Shown here: positions 1-10,848 of the stretch, in pieces
How positions within the stretch are numbered: the first letter of the stretch is position 1
Layout: every line of letters starts with the position of its first letter
DNA from: JACTMI01 sp964618415
Lineage (GTDB): Bacteria > Acidobacteriota > Thermoanaerobaculia > Multivoradales > JAGPDF01
Assembly: GCA_964618415.1 (NCBI GenBank)
Contig: CAZUAT010000017.1
Coordinates: forward strand, 1-43,968
Reading direction: 5' to 3'
DNA length: 43,968 bases
Notes under the pieces: generated by a model
Told to the model about the DNA's origin: nothing
Databases searched by the model: none
The model's input: only the letters and a program-made list of their open reading frames with translations
Program-made: the position numbers and the translations under genes

Positions 1-2
1 GC

Positions 3-782
3 GAGCCGCGGCGCAGACGGCGCAGTCCGGGGGCAGCGCCCGCGTCGGCCCCGCAGGCCGCCGCCCCACAGCCGGAGGCGCCGGCGCCCCCACCACCGCC
101 TCCGGCTGCCCCGCCGCCGCCAGCCGAGGAGCCACTGGCGTGGCTCGAGGAGGCACCGGCGGCCGCTGCTCCGGCCGCCGCGCCGCCTGCCTCGGCGCAG
201 CCGCCGGCGGCGCCGCCAAGCGGGCCTGCGTCGGCCCTGCGCGACGAGAATCTGTTCGACGACGAGGAGGGTTTTTTCGACCTCGCCGCGGAGCTGGAAG
301 AGGAGCTGTCCCGCGAGGAGCTGCTTGCTGCATCGGGCACGCTGGGGCGCGACGAACCGTCGCTGGACGAGATCGTAGAAGGGTTCAAGAAGGGGGTCGC
401 CGAGAGCCTCTCGTCGGAGGACTACGACACGCACTTCAACCTCGGCATCGCCTACCGGGAGATGGGCCTGCTCGACGAGGCGATCGGCGAGTTCCAGCTG
501 GCGGCCAAGGACCCCAAGTACCTCATCGACTGCTGCTCGCTGCTCGGCGGTTGCTTCCTCGACAAGGGGCTGCCCGAGCTGGCGATCAAGTGGTATCGCA
601 AGGGCCTCGAGGTTCCCGACCTGCCGGAAGAGGCAACGCTCGGCCTCCTCTACGACATCGGCAACCTCTACATGGTGACGGGCAACGACGAGGCGGCCCG
701 CAAGACATTCGTCGAGATCTACGGGGTCAACTCGAACTACCGCGACGTGGTCGCCCGGCTCGAAGAACTCGGCAATCACTGA
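3..782 (+). CDS. TPR-repeat protein, C-terminal part (5' end outside window)
   Basis: The reading frame is open from the window edge to a TGA at 780-782, so the N-terminus is missing. The visible 259 residues start with a Pro/Ala-rich low-complexity linker (about residues 10-85). A very acidic segment follows (DENLFDDEEGFFDLAAELEE), then a helical region with tetratricopeptide repeats (HFNLGIAYREMGLLDEAIGE, then further helix pairs ending LLYDIGNLYMVTGNDEAA). TPR arrays mediate protein-protein contacts. The linker-acidic-TPR order resembles large TPR proteins of Acidobacteriota and Myxococcota whose role is unknown to me. A shorter start at the internal ATG 462 would cut the first repeat and is unlikely. 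The gene lies 34 bases before the next plus-strand gene and may share its transcript. Family assignment is solid; function is not known. Confidence 0.75.
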   Translation, partial: EPRRRRRSPGAAPASAPQAAAPQPEAPAPPPPPPAAPPPPAEEPLAWLEEAPAAAAPAAAPPASAQPPAAPPSGPASALRDENLFDDEEGFFDLAAELEEELSREELLAASGTLGRDEPSLDEIVEGFKKGVAESLSSEDYDTHFNLGIAYREMGLLDEAIGEFQLAAKDPKYLIDCCSLLGGCFLDKGLPELAIKWYRKGLEVPDLPEEATLGLLYDIGNLYMVTGNDEAARKTFVEIYGVNSNYRDVVARLEELGNH

Positions 783-816
783 GAGCGCGTGCGCCCACGC
801 CGCGCTCGGACCTCCC

Positions 817-1878
817 ATGGATGAAGGATCGAATCGCTCCACGCGCTGGGTCGTCGGCATTGCGGCGCTCCTGATCGCGCTGCTGGTTGCCTGGCGCATG
901 GCGCCGCGGTGGCGCGCCGCGATCGGACCGGAGCCGACGGCGGCCTACGTAGTCGTCGAGCCGGAAGGGGCCGGCGTCGCCTCCGACGGGCTCCATCGGA
1001 TCCGCGCCGGCACCGGGTTCCGCCTCCATGCCGTGCTGGAGGCGAGCACGCTCACCGGCGACAATGTCTGGTACACGGAGGCTCCGGCCCTGCGGCTGGG
1101 CGACCGGGAGATCCCGGCCGATCGCCTGCGCCGCTGGCCGGAGGGGCGGCGCCTGCGCGTGCGCTGGATGACCGTCGAGGGAGCGGAGCGGGTGATCGAG
1201 CCGGACGGCCAACCCCGGTTGCTCGAGAACTTCCATCCCGAGTGGGGCACGGGCTGGACCGCAGCGGGCACTGTCGACCCGGCGCTCGTGGTGGTCGAAC
1301 CGGGGCTGGCGCTGCGGCCGCTGCCGTTCGGCACCCAGCGCTTCGCGGTGCGACTGGAGAGCTACGACAGCGCCGAGGCGATCGCCCCTGTGGCACGCTG
1401 GAGCTCGCCTTCGGTCGAAGTCGCGCTCGCCGAGCCACAGCGGCTGACCACCGTTGTGGCCACGGCGCCGCCTCCGCTCGAGCGCCTGACCGGCGTGGCC
1501 GGTGCGATGCAGCACGAGGCCGAGATGCCGCCGGCCGGCGCGGTCGGTGCTCCGGAGTGGCCGCCCTACAGCTACTCGGCACCGCGGCTGCTCGCCGAGC
1601 ACCTGCTCGCCTCCGGCCGGACCGTCGACGACCTGGCGTTTCGCACCGTCACCCTGGGGCCCCAGGGGCCGGTATGGGAGACGGAGGTCGCTCCCGGCGA
1701 CCTGTTGCGGGCCGGCGAGCGAATCGTGATCGTCTGGGCGGATGCCGACGGTGGCGGCCGGCTCGACCCGTCCGACATCGTGCTAGATCTCGGGCGGGGA
1801 ATGCGCCTGGCCCGGGCGAGCAGCCTGTTCGCCGGCGACGACGAACTGCGGCTCGACCTGGCACGGCTGAACGATTGA
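817..1878 (+). CDS. Membrane-anchored or secreted hypothetical protein with a calcium-loop-like C-terminus
   Basis: I do not recognise this 353-residue protein. It begins with a short charged stretch and one hydrophobic helix (about residues 12-30, WVVGIAALLIALLVAWRMAP), so it is probably an anchored or exported protein with its bulk outside the cytoplasm. The body looks beta-rich with repeated Val/Glu/Arg strands. Near the C-terminus, DADGGGRLDPSD has acidic residues spaced like an EF-hand or dockerin calcium loop; this is suggestive only. The ATG at 817 is the first good start and places the hydrophobic helix at the N-terminus; no clear Shine-Dalgarno precedes it. The gene sits between a TPR protein and isocitrate dehydrogenase, and neither suggests a role. 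Confidence 0.7.
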   Translation: MDEGSNRSTRWVVGIAALLIALLVAWRMAPRWRAAIGPEPTAAYVVVEPEGAGVASDGLHRIRAGTGFRLHAVLEASTLTGDNVWYTEAPALRLGDREIPADRLRRWPEGRRLRVRWMTVEGAERVIEPDGQPRLLENFHPEWGTGWTAAGTVDPALVVVEPGLALRPLPFGTQRFAVRLESYDSAEAIAPVARWSSPSVEVALAEPQRLTTVVATAPPPLERLTGVAGAMQHEAEMPPAGAVGAPEWPPYSYSAPRLLAEHLLASGRTVDDLAFRTVTLGPQGPVWETEVAPGDLLRAGERIVIVWADADGGGRLDPSDIVLDLGRGMRLARASSLFAGDDELRLDLARLND

Positions 1879-1891
1879 TCGACTGAACGAT
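1867..1891 (+). repeat. Nine-base direct repeat upstream of the isocitrate dehydrogenase gene
   Basis: CTGAACGAT occurs at 1867-1875 and again at 1883-1891, a 16-base period, with GATCGA copies between and after. The first copy overlaps the end of the preceding gene. The following leader can also fold (GCGGCGG 1913-1919 with CCGCCGC 1931-1937). It could be a regulator site, but chance is not excluded. Confidence 0.3.
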
Positions 1892-1959
1892 CGAACAACG
1901 ACCCCGGGCGGCGCGGCGGCGAAATGGCCTCCGCCGCCGGCCCGATCAGAGGAGATTGC

Positions 1960-2958
<999 letters not shown>

Positions 2959-2972
2959 GCGGAGCCGGTGGC

Positions 2973-4370
2973 GTGACGCGCGACGGCGGCTCCCTGTTCG
3001 ACGATCCTGCGGCTCCGGCCACGGGCGGCGGTCGCGCCGGCCAGGCGGCGGCGCTGCCCGGCGCACCGCTCGCCGAGCGGATGCGTCCGCGCAGCCTCGA
3101 CGAGGTGGTCGGCCACGCCTCCGTGGTGGGTCCGACGGGTTTCCTGCGAGCCGCAATCGCCGCCGACCGGGTGCCGTCGCTCGTCTTCTGGGGCCCGCCA
3201 GGCACCGGCAAGACCACCCTCGCGCGGCTGATCGCCGCGGCGACCCGGGCGCGTTTCGTCGCCTTCTCAGCGGTGGTCTCCGGCATCCAGGAGATCAAGC
3301 GGGTGATGGCCGATGCCGAGCGGCTGCGCAGCGCGACCGGGCAGCGGACCCTGTTGTTCGTCGACGAGATTCACCGCTTCCATCGCGGCCAGCAGGACGC
3401 CTTCCTGCCCTGGGTCGAGCGCGGCGACATCGTGCTGGTCGGCGCGACGACGGAGAATCCGTCGTTCGAGCTCAATGCGGCGCTGCTGTCCCGCTGCCGG
3501 GTGGTGGTGCTCGAGCCGCTGTCGCCGGAAGACCTGAAGCGACTCCTCGAGCGGGCACTGGCCGATGCCGAGCATGGCCTCGGAGCGAGCGGTGTGGTGC
3601 TCGACGCGGGAGCGCTCGCGTCGCTCGTGCAGCTGGCCTCGGGCGATGCCCGGCGGGCGCTGACGCTGCTCGAAGCGACCGTCGAGGACGCTCTGGCAAC
3701 CGGCCGCCAGACCGTCGCACCGGCGGACGTCGAGCGGGTGGCACAGCGCAAGGTGCTCGTCTACGACAAGGCCGGCGAGGAGCACTTCAACCTGATCTCG
3801 GCGCTCCACAAGTCGCTGCGCGAGAGCGACCCGGACGCCGCCCTCTACTGGCTGGGGCGAATGCTCGAAGCGGGCGAAGAGGGTGGCTACGTCGCGCGTC
3901 GACTGGTTCGATTCGCCGTCGAGGACGTCGGACTTGCCGACCCGCGCGCCGTTGAGCAGGCGCTCGCCGGCTGGCAGGCGTACGACCGACTGGGAAGTCC
4001 CGAGGGCGATCTGGCGCTCGCCCAGGTTGCGATCTACCTGGCCATGGCACCCAAGAGCGTGTCGACCTATCGCGCCTGGGGGCGGGTGCGGGAGACGATC
4101 GCCGCCCGGCCCGCCGATCCGGTGCCGCACGTGATCCGCAACGCGCCGACCCGCCTGATGAAAGAGGTCGGCTACGGCGCCGGCTACGAGTACGCGCCGG
4201 ACACGGCGAGCGGAATCGCCGGACTCGACTGCCTGCCGGAGGCGCTCGCCGGAACGCGCTTCTGGCAGCCGGGCTCGGACGGGTTCGAGCTGCGACTGGC
4301 CGAACGGTTGGCCACCTTTGCCGAGCGGCGCCAGGCTGCCCGACGCCGGCGGGGCGGTCCGCCGGCCTGA
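2973..4370 (+). CDS. rarA: Replication-associated recombination protein A (RarA/MgsA AAA+ ATPase)
   Basis: RarA is a clamp-loader-like AAA+ ATPase that acts at stalled replication forks with SSB. The 465-residue product has all core motifs: Walker A GPPGTGKT (74-81), Walker B LLFVDE (127-132), sensor 1 GATTEN (157-162) and an arginine-finger LLSRC (R174). The C-terminal half (about 250-440) is the MgsA tetramerisation domain, with the typical KSLRESDPDAALYWL and NAPTRLMKEVGYG. Length matches the family (about 445 in E. coli). I take GTG 2973 as start because GGAG at 2961-2964 sits eight bases upstream. The frame stays open further upstream inside icd, but that is a shadow. It probably shares a transcript with icd, without functional logic. 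Confidence 0.95.
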   Translation: MTRDGGSLFDDPAAPATGGGRAGQAAALPGAPLAERMRPRSLDEVVGHASVVGPTGFLRAAIAADRVPSLVFWGPPGTGKTTLARLIAAATRARFVAFSAVVSGIQEIKRVMADAERLRSATGQRTLLFVDEIHRFHRGQQDAFLPWVERGDIVLVGATTENPSFELNAALLSRCRVVVLEPLSPEDLKRLLERALADAEHGLGASGVVLDAGALASLVQLASGDARRALTLLEATVEDALATGRQTVAPADVERVAQRKVLVYDKAGEEHFNLISALHKSLRESDPDAALYWLGRMLEAGEEGGYVARRLVRFAVEDVGLADPRAVEQALAGWQAYDRLGSPEGDLALAQVAIYLAMAPKSVSTYRAWGRVRETIAARPADPVPHVIRNAPTRLMKEVGYGAGYEYAPDTASGIAGLDCLPEALAGTRFWQPGSDGFELRLAERLATFAERRQAARRRRGGPPA

Positions 4371-4438
4371 CTTGAACCGCCGACCGAAAACCGCGAAACT
4401 CGGCCCTACAGCTCTGCAGGTTTGGATGAGGGGGACAG

Positions 4439-4807
4439 ATGGAGCGCAAACAGGGGCTCTCGTTTGCCGACCGGGTCCGGATCCGGGCGGCACCGGAGAC
4501 CGATGCGCGCCGGGTTGCCGGCCGGATCGGTGAGATCCACGGGTTTACGATGCCGTCGGAGTCGGGCGTCGAGGTGATCGGCACGTCCAACCACGACGTG
4601 GCTCTCGGCGTCTACTTCGACGACCTCAAGGAGGCGCTCTGGTTCGCCCCCGAGATGCTCGACTTCGTCGACCACGGCGAGGGCACGAAGATCCGCGTCC
4701 AGGGCTCGGACGTGGAATGGGTCAAGACCGAGCGCGGCGACTGGCTGCAGCAGCGGCGGCGCATCCCCCTCCGGCAGCGTTTCCTGCACTGGCTCGCAGC
4801 CGGCTGA
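4439..4807 (+). CDS. Small conserved-looking hypothetical protein (122 aa)
   Basis: The function is unknown to me. The product has alternating short beta-strand-like stretches (ADRVRIRAA, GIEVIG-type and HDVALGVYFDD) followed by WFAPEMLDFVDHGEGTKI, a pattern reminiscent of small SH3-like barrel proteins that bind a partner. It has no signal peptide, membrane helix or cysteines and should be cytoplasmic. ATG 4439 is supported by a purine-rich Shine-Dalgarno (GAGGGGG, about 4428-4434). It lies 68 bases after rarA and converges on dsbD, whose stop is 34 bases away. Confidence 0.65.
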   Translation: MERKQGLSFADRVRIRAAPETDARRVAGRIGEIHGFTMPSESGVEVIGTSNHDVALGVYFDDLKEALWFAPEMLDFVDHGEGTKIRVQGSDVEWVKTERGDWLQQRRRIPLRQRFLHWLAAG

Positions 4808-4811
4808 GGCG

Positions 4812-4829
4812 CCGCGGCGCGCGCCGCGG
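4812..4829. terminator. GC palindrome in the convergent rarA-side/dsbD junction
   Basis: A perfect 18-base palindrome (CCGCGGCGCGCGCCGCGG) fills the short gap between two convergent genes. It could act as a bidirectional RNA hairpin, but there is no T tract on either side and such palindromes are common at this base composition. Confidence 0.3.
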
Positions 4830-4840
4830 GCCGAGCCGTC

Positions 4841-6703
4841 TCAGCGGGGCGCCGAGAGGGCCGCGAGTTCCCGCACCACCAGGTCGCGGGTGAGCAGTTC
4901 CGGGAAGATGTGCGGCGCGCGCCCGGGCCGGTACAGCATGTAGAACGGAATCCCGTAGCGGCCGTGAGCGGCGAGGAAGGCGGCGATCGTGTCGTCGCGG
5001 TTGGTCCAGTCCGCCTTCATCGCGACGGCGCCGGCGGCCGCCAGGGCGGAACGCACCTCGGGCGTCTCCAGGATCAGCCGCTCGTTGACTTTGCAGGTGA
5101 CACACCAGTCGGCGGTGATATCGAGGAAGACCGGTGTCCCGGCGGCCGCCAGACGCTCGGCCTCGGCGGCGTCCCAGACCTGCCATGCGATCCCGCCGGT
5201 CGCCCCCGGAGTGAGCGGAGCGCGGACGCGATCGGCGTCGCCCGCTGCGGCGCGGCTGGCGAGCGGTACGGTGAGCGCGGCGCCGACCAGCGCGACGGCG
5301 AACCAGACGCGCCGCAGCGTCGAACCGACCGCCGCCCGCGACGCGAGCCAGACCAGCAGGGCCACCGCCAGCATCGCCCCCTGGATCACCGCCAGCCCCT
5401 CGGGGGAGACCTGATTGGCGAGCACGTAGAGCAGCCAGACCAGCGCGCCGGCCAGCAGGAAGCCCATCACTCCCTTGAGCGTCTCCATCCAGGCGCCCGG
5501 CTTCGGGAGGTAGCGTGCCGCAGCGGGGGCTGCGGCCAGCAGCAGATAGGGCAGTGCCATGCCGACTGCGATGGCGGTAAAGATCGCCAGCACCGGCCCG
5601 GCCGGTCGGGCCAGCGCAAAGCCGACGGCGGTGCCGAGAAACGGCGCCGAGCAGGGCGTCGCCATCAGGGTGGCAAACAGGCCGGAGGTGAAATGACCCG
5701 CCCAGCCCTCGCGCGCGCTGCCGTCGCTCGCCGCGTGGAGCAGGCGCCCCGGAAGCTGGATCTCGAAGAGGCCCCACAGGTTGAGCGTGAACAGCAGAAT
5801 GACGACGGCGAGGAAGGCGACGAAGCCAGGGCGCTGGAACTGTACTCCCCAGCCGACTGCCGATCCGGCGGCGCGTGCCGCAATGGCCGCAGCGGCCAGC
5901 GCCCAGAACGAGACCAGGATCCCGGCCGCCGTCGCCAGGGCGCCGGCGCGCACGGCGCTGCGACCCTGTCCGGCCGCGCGGACGAGGCCGAACACCTTGA
6001 GCGAGAGGATCGGCAGCACGCACGGCATGGCGTTGAGGATCAGGCCGCCGACCAGCCCGAGAACGAGCATCCAGGGCAGGCTGACGGGGGGAGCGCTCGC
6101 CGCCTCCTTCGTCCCGGCTGGCGGCTGGACCGGCGGCGCCGGCGCCGAAGCGGCGGGCAGCGCGGTGAACAGCTCGGGCTCGTTCGGCTCGCCCCCCGCC
6201 CCGACGACCAGGGTCAGCTCCGCCGAGCGGTCGACCGGTGGCAGGCACGACTTGTCGTCACAGGCCTGGTAGCGCAGGGTCGCACTCACCGTCGCTTCGC
6301 CCTGCGCATCGGCCGGCACTGGCTGATCGACGAAGATCCGGACCCGCCCCTGGTAGACCGCGAGCGGGGCCTCGGCGAAGCCGAACGAGTAGCTCTCCGG
6401 CTCCGGGTAGGTGACCGTCGCGGCCGGCCAGCCGGCAGGGGCGGTAACGGTCAGGACAGTGGGGATCAGGTAGTCGAAAGTCGGGACGTGGGCCTGCAGG
6501 TGCCAGCCGGGCTCGACGTCGGCAACCGCGACCAGTCGGGCGGTCGATCCGGGCTCGAACGCGGTCGCGCCAGCCACCAGGCGCAACTCGGCGCGCTGGA
6601 CGCGCGGCGGCTGTGCGAGGCTGCCGGCGGGCAGCAGAGAGGCGGCAAGCAGCGCGACGATGACGGCGGCGGGGCGCCGCCGGCGGGACGGGCGAACCGT
6701 CAC
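4841..6703 (-). CDS. dsbD: Thiol:disulfide interchange protein DsbD (ScsB-like)
   Basis: DsbD carries electrons from cytoplasmic thioredoxin across the inner membrane to periplasmic thiol proteins. All three modules are visible in 620 residues. A signal peptide (1-31) precedes a periplasmic DsbD-alpha domain with its cysteine pair in YQACDDKSCLPP (C148, C153). A multi-helix membrane domain (about 210-480) has the transport cysteines in NAMPCVLP (C228) and ATPCSAPF (C351). A C-terminal thioredoxin domain carries ADWCVTCK (C534, C537). I chose GTG 6703 because it overlaps the TGA of the upstream thioredoxin gene as GTGA, a coupling signal, and puts the signal peptide at the N-terminus. The frame is open 40 codons further upstream, but those lie inside the neighbour. 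Likely clients are the thioredoxin-fold neighbour, the MsrB-MsrA lipoprotein and the secreted peroxiredoxin in this window (inference). Confidence 0.92.
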   Translation of the reverse strand: MTVRPSRRRRPAAVIVALLAASLLPAGSLAQPPRVQRAELRLVAGATAFEPGSTARLVAVADVEPGWHLQAHVPTFDYLIPTVLTVTAPAGWPAATVTYPEPESYSFGFAEAPLAVYQGRVRIFVDQPVPADAQGEATVSATLRYQACDDKSCLPPVDRSAELTLVVGAGGEPNEPELFTALPAASAPAPPVQPPAGTKEAASAPPVSLPWMLVLGLVGGLILNAMPCVLPILSLKVFGLVRAAGQGRSAVRAGALATAAGILVSFWALAAAAIAARAAGSAVGWGVQFQRPGFVAFLAVVILLFTLNLWGLFEIQLPGRLLHAASDGSAREGWAGHFTSGLFATLMATPCSAPFLGTAVGFALARPAGPVLAIFTAIAVGMALPYLLLAAAPAAARYLPKPGAWMETLKGVMGFLLAGALVWLLYVLANQVSPEGLAVIQGAMLAVALLVWLASRAAVGSTLRRVWFAVALVGAALTVPLASRAAAGDADRVRAPLTPGATGGIAWQVWDAAEAERLAAAGTPVFLDITADWCVTCKVNERLILETPEVRSALAAAGAVAMKADWTNRDDTIAAFLAAHGRYGIPFYMLYRPGRAPHIFPELLTRDLVVRELAALSAPR

Positions 6704-7599
6704 GAGCAGAGGGGACCCGCGTCCAGACGCATGCGCGACATCGCCCGGCGCGCCTCGGCCAGCAGCGGACTCGACGGATGCCGCTGTTCGAAAGTCGCCA
6801 GCGCTCCGGCGGCTTTGCCGCATTCGCCGGCCGTCTGAGCGATCCAGAACGGCAGCAGGTCGAGCCGTTCGCCCAGCTCCGGCGGGCTGTCGGTCGCCGC
6901 TGCTGCGGCCGCTTCGGCGGCGGCGCGACGGGCGCGCGGGAAGTCGCCCGCCATCCGCCAGGCGTCCGCGAGCAGGTAGCGCGTCCAGGCGTTCTCTCGC
7001 GGCGTCAGGGAGACCAGGCTCAGCAGGCGCTCGAGCAGCGCAGCGCTGCGCGCGCCGTCGTAGCGCTCGTAGAACGAGAGCGCCATGCGCTTGAGGGTGG
7101 CGGTGTCCGCCCCCACGAGGGCGCGATCGTAGGCGGCCAGCGTCTGCTGGTGGGCCGCCAGCTCGCCGCGCAGGCGGGCGAGGTAGTCGGCCAGCGGCGC
7201 ATAGCCCTGGACGCGGCCGGCGAGCGCTCCGGACGATTCGAGGATCAACAGGGTCGGCAGGGACCAGGCCTCGTATCGGTCGGCCAGCTCGGTTCCTTCG
7301 CCGCCGTCCTCGACGTCGACGCGCAGCAGCACGAAGTCGCGCGTCGCGGCGCGGAACTCATCGCGCGGGAAGACCTCGCGGTCGAGCGTCTTGCACCAGC
7401 CGCACCAGTCAGCGTAGGCGTCGACGAGCAGCATTTTTCCCTGCGAGCGCGCCGCTGCGAAGGCGGCGTCGACATCGCGGTGCCAGCTCGAGGTGTCTGC
7501 CGGCGGGGGCGGTGCAGGCGACGACGCGGGCGCGCTCGCGGCTCCGCCGAGGAGCGTTGCCGCGGCCGTCAGGATCGATGCAAGAGGCTGATTTCGCAT
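6700..7599 (-). CDS. Secreted thioredoxin-fold protein with helical C-terminal domain
   Basis: The 299-residue product has an Ala-rich N-terminal signal peptide (about 1-24), a Pro/Ala/Ser linker, then a thioredoxin-like domain with active site DWCGWCK (C66, C69) and a cis-Pro loop (SLPTLLIL). After about residue 165 it turns into helical, TPR-like sequence. This matches DUF255/thioredoxin-7 type proteins that reduce or monitor disulfides in the envelope. Its last four bases overlap the GTG of dsbD, so DsbD is the obvious electron donor. The start at 7599 has GGAG upstream at a long spacing, and a good -10 (TATCAT) lies at 7647-7642. Confidence 0.85.
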   Translation of the reverse strand: MRNQPLASILTAAATLLGGAASAPASSPAPPPPADTSSWHRDVDAAFAAARSQGKMLLVDAYADWCGWCKTLDREVFPRDEFRAATRDFVLLRVDVEDGGEGTELADRYEAWSLPTLLILESSGALAGRVQGYAPLADYLARLRGELAAHQQTLAAYDRALVGADTATLKRMALSFYERYDGARSAALLERLLSLVSLTPRENAWTRYLLADAWRMAGDFPRARRAAAEAAAAAATDSPPELGERLDLLPFWIAQTAGECGKAAGALATFEQRHPSSPLLAEARRAMSRMRLDAGPLCS

Positions 7600-7641
7600 G
7601 GGTTTGCGGGCTCCGGCGCCGGTCGATCGCGAAGCGAGCCG

Positions 7642-7651
7642 ATGATACCAT
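7642..7651. promoter_or_regulatory. Overlapping divergent -10 elements between the thioredoxin and aminotransferase genes
   Basis: On the minus strand 7647-7642 reads TATCAT (five of six matches to TATAAT), about 42 bases before the thioredoxin ATG. On the plus strand 7646-7651 reads TACCAT, eight bases before the aminotransferase ATG at 7660. The two boxes share two base pairs, so the two promoters may exclude each other. No -35 is clear for either. Confidence 0.45.
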
Positions 7652-7659
7652 GCAGCGCC

Positions 7660-8835
7660 ATGCGTCTCGCCGCCCGCGTCGAGAGGATCTGTGAGTCGGC
7701 CACCCTTCGCGTGTCGCGGCGGGCCGGCGAGCTGCGCGCGCAGGGCGTAGATGTCATCGACTTCGGCGCCGGCGAACCGGACTTCGACTCACCTCGCGTG
7801 GCGATCGACGCGGCGCGACAGGCGCTGGCGGACGGCTTCACCCGCTACACGCCGACTGCCGGCATCGCGCCGCTGCGCAAGGCCGTCGCGGCGCGCTATC
7901 GCGCCGACTTCGACGCCCCGTGGACGGCCGATCAGACGGTCATCACGGTGGGCGGGAAGGGGGCGCTGTTCGAGGCGGCCCTGGCGCTGTTCGAAGAGGG
8001 CACGGAGGTGGTGCTGCACACCCCCGCCTGGGTCAGCTTCGCCGAGCAGATCCGCTTTGCCGGCGCGCAGGTCGTCGAGGTGCCGACCGACGGCGCCGAC
8101 GGCTTCTCCATTCGGGCCGAACCGCTGCTGGCCGCAGTGACCGAGCGCACCCGGGCCGTGCTGCTCAACTCGCCCTGCAATCCGACCGGCGGGATGATCG
8201 CGCCCGACGAGCTGGAGCACCTGGTCGCCGAGTGTGCTCGTCGCGGCGTGCTGGTGATTTCGGACGAGACCTACGAACGGTTCGTCTACACGGGGGCGCC
8301 GCCGTCCTCGATCGCCAGCCTGGCCGGCCGCTTCCCGGAGACCGTCGTCCTCGTCGGGTCGTTCTCCAAGACCTACGCGATGACCGGCTGGAGGCTGGGT
8401 TACCTGGCGGGGCCGCGGCAACTCGTGGACGCCGTGGCACGTATCCAGGGGCATGCCACCTCGAATCCGACCTCGTTCGCGATGGTCGGCGCGCTGGCGG
8501 CGCTCGAACAGGCCGAGCCGGATGTCCGGCGGATGGTCGACGAGTACCGCGCCCGGCGGGATCTGCTCGTGCCGCGCCTCGACGCCCTGCCGGGCGTGCG
8601 CTGCCTGCCGCCGGCCGGCGCTTTCTACGCCTTCCCGGACGTCTCCGGCGCCTTCCGCCCGGGTCGGGAGGGTTCGCTCGCCTTCGCCGAGCAGCTGCTC
8701 GAGCAGGAAGGCGTTGCCGTGGTGGCCGGTGAGGCGTTCGGCAGCGACCGCCACGTCCGGATCTCCTTTGCCTGTTCGCGCGAGGCGCTGGCAACCGGTC
8801 TGGACCGCCTCGCCCGTTTCCTCGCCGCCGGCTGA
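7660..8835 (+). CDS. Class I pyridoxal-phosphate aminotransferase (aspartate aminotransferase-like)
   Basis: The protein (391 aa) belongs to the fold-type I aminotransferases closest to bacterial aspartate/prephenate aminotransferases of subgroup I-beta. It should move an amino group between an amino acid (probably aspartate or aromatic) and 2-oxoglutarate in the cytoplasm. Motifs present: FGAGEPDF near residue 35, NSPCNPTGG, SDETYERF, the Schiff-base lysine K237 in SFSKTYAMTGWRLGY, and the substrate-carboxylate Arg near the end (HVRISFA). I chose ATG 7660 because it matches the family N-terminus; the in-frame ATG at 7642 lies within the promoter. There is no Shine-Dalgarno and TACCAT is eight bases upstream, so the mRNA may be leaderless. 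Exact substrate is not readable. Confidence 0.9.
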   Translation: MRLAARVERICESATLRVSRRAGELRAQGVDVIDFGAGEPDFDSPRVAIDAARQALADGFTRYTPTAGIAPLRKAVAARYRADFDAPWTADQTVITVGGKGALFEAALALFEEGTEVVLHTPAWVSFAEQIRFAGAQVVEVPTDGADGFSIRAEPLLAAVTERTRAVLLNSPCNPTGGMIAPDELEHLVAECARRGVLVISDETYERFVYTGAPPSSIASLAGRFPETVVLVGSFSKTYAMTGWRLGYLAGPRQLVDAVARIQGHATSNPTSFAMVGALAALEQAEPDVRRMVDEYRARRDLLVPRLDALPGVRCLPPAGAFYAFPDVSGAFRPGREGSLAFAEQLLEQEGVAVVAGEAFGSDRHVRISFACSREALATGLDRLARFLAAG

Positions 8836-8858
8836 GCCGGCGCCGCAGCGGGGTCGGG

Positions 8859-8864
8859 TAGACT
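8859..8864 (+). promoter_or_regulatory. -10 element TAGACT of the M2 peptidase gene
   Basis: TAGACT lies 81 bases upstream of the peptidase ATG at 8946, after the end of the aminotransferase gene. The same hexamer precedes several other transcription units in this window. No convincing -35 is seen. Confidence 0.4.
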
Positions 8865-8945
8865 CCGGGCGACGGACACCGGCGCTTCGGTTCCTCCGAG
8901 TGCAGCGCCGCGGCCCCTGCAACCAGTCCGAAGGGAGAACCAGAC

Positions 8946-10805
<1,860 letters not shown>

Positions 10806-10848
10806 GGTCGCGCGAGCGCGAGGGAGTCCGGTCAGCGAGACGCAGCAG

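Noticed and set aside
19..250. Proline/alanine repeat-like DNA at the window start
   Set aside because: It is a low-complexity linker in the TPR protein, not a tandem repeat with a fixed unit.
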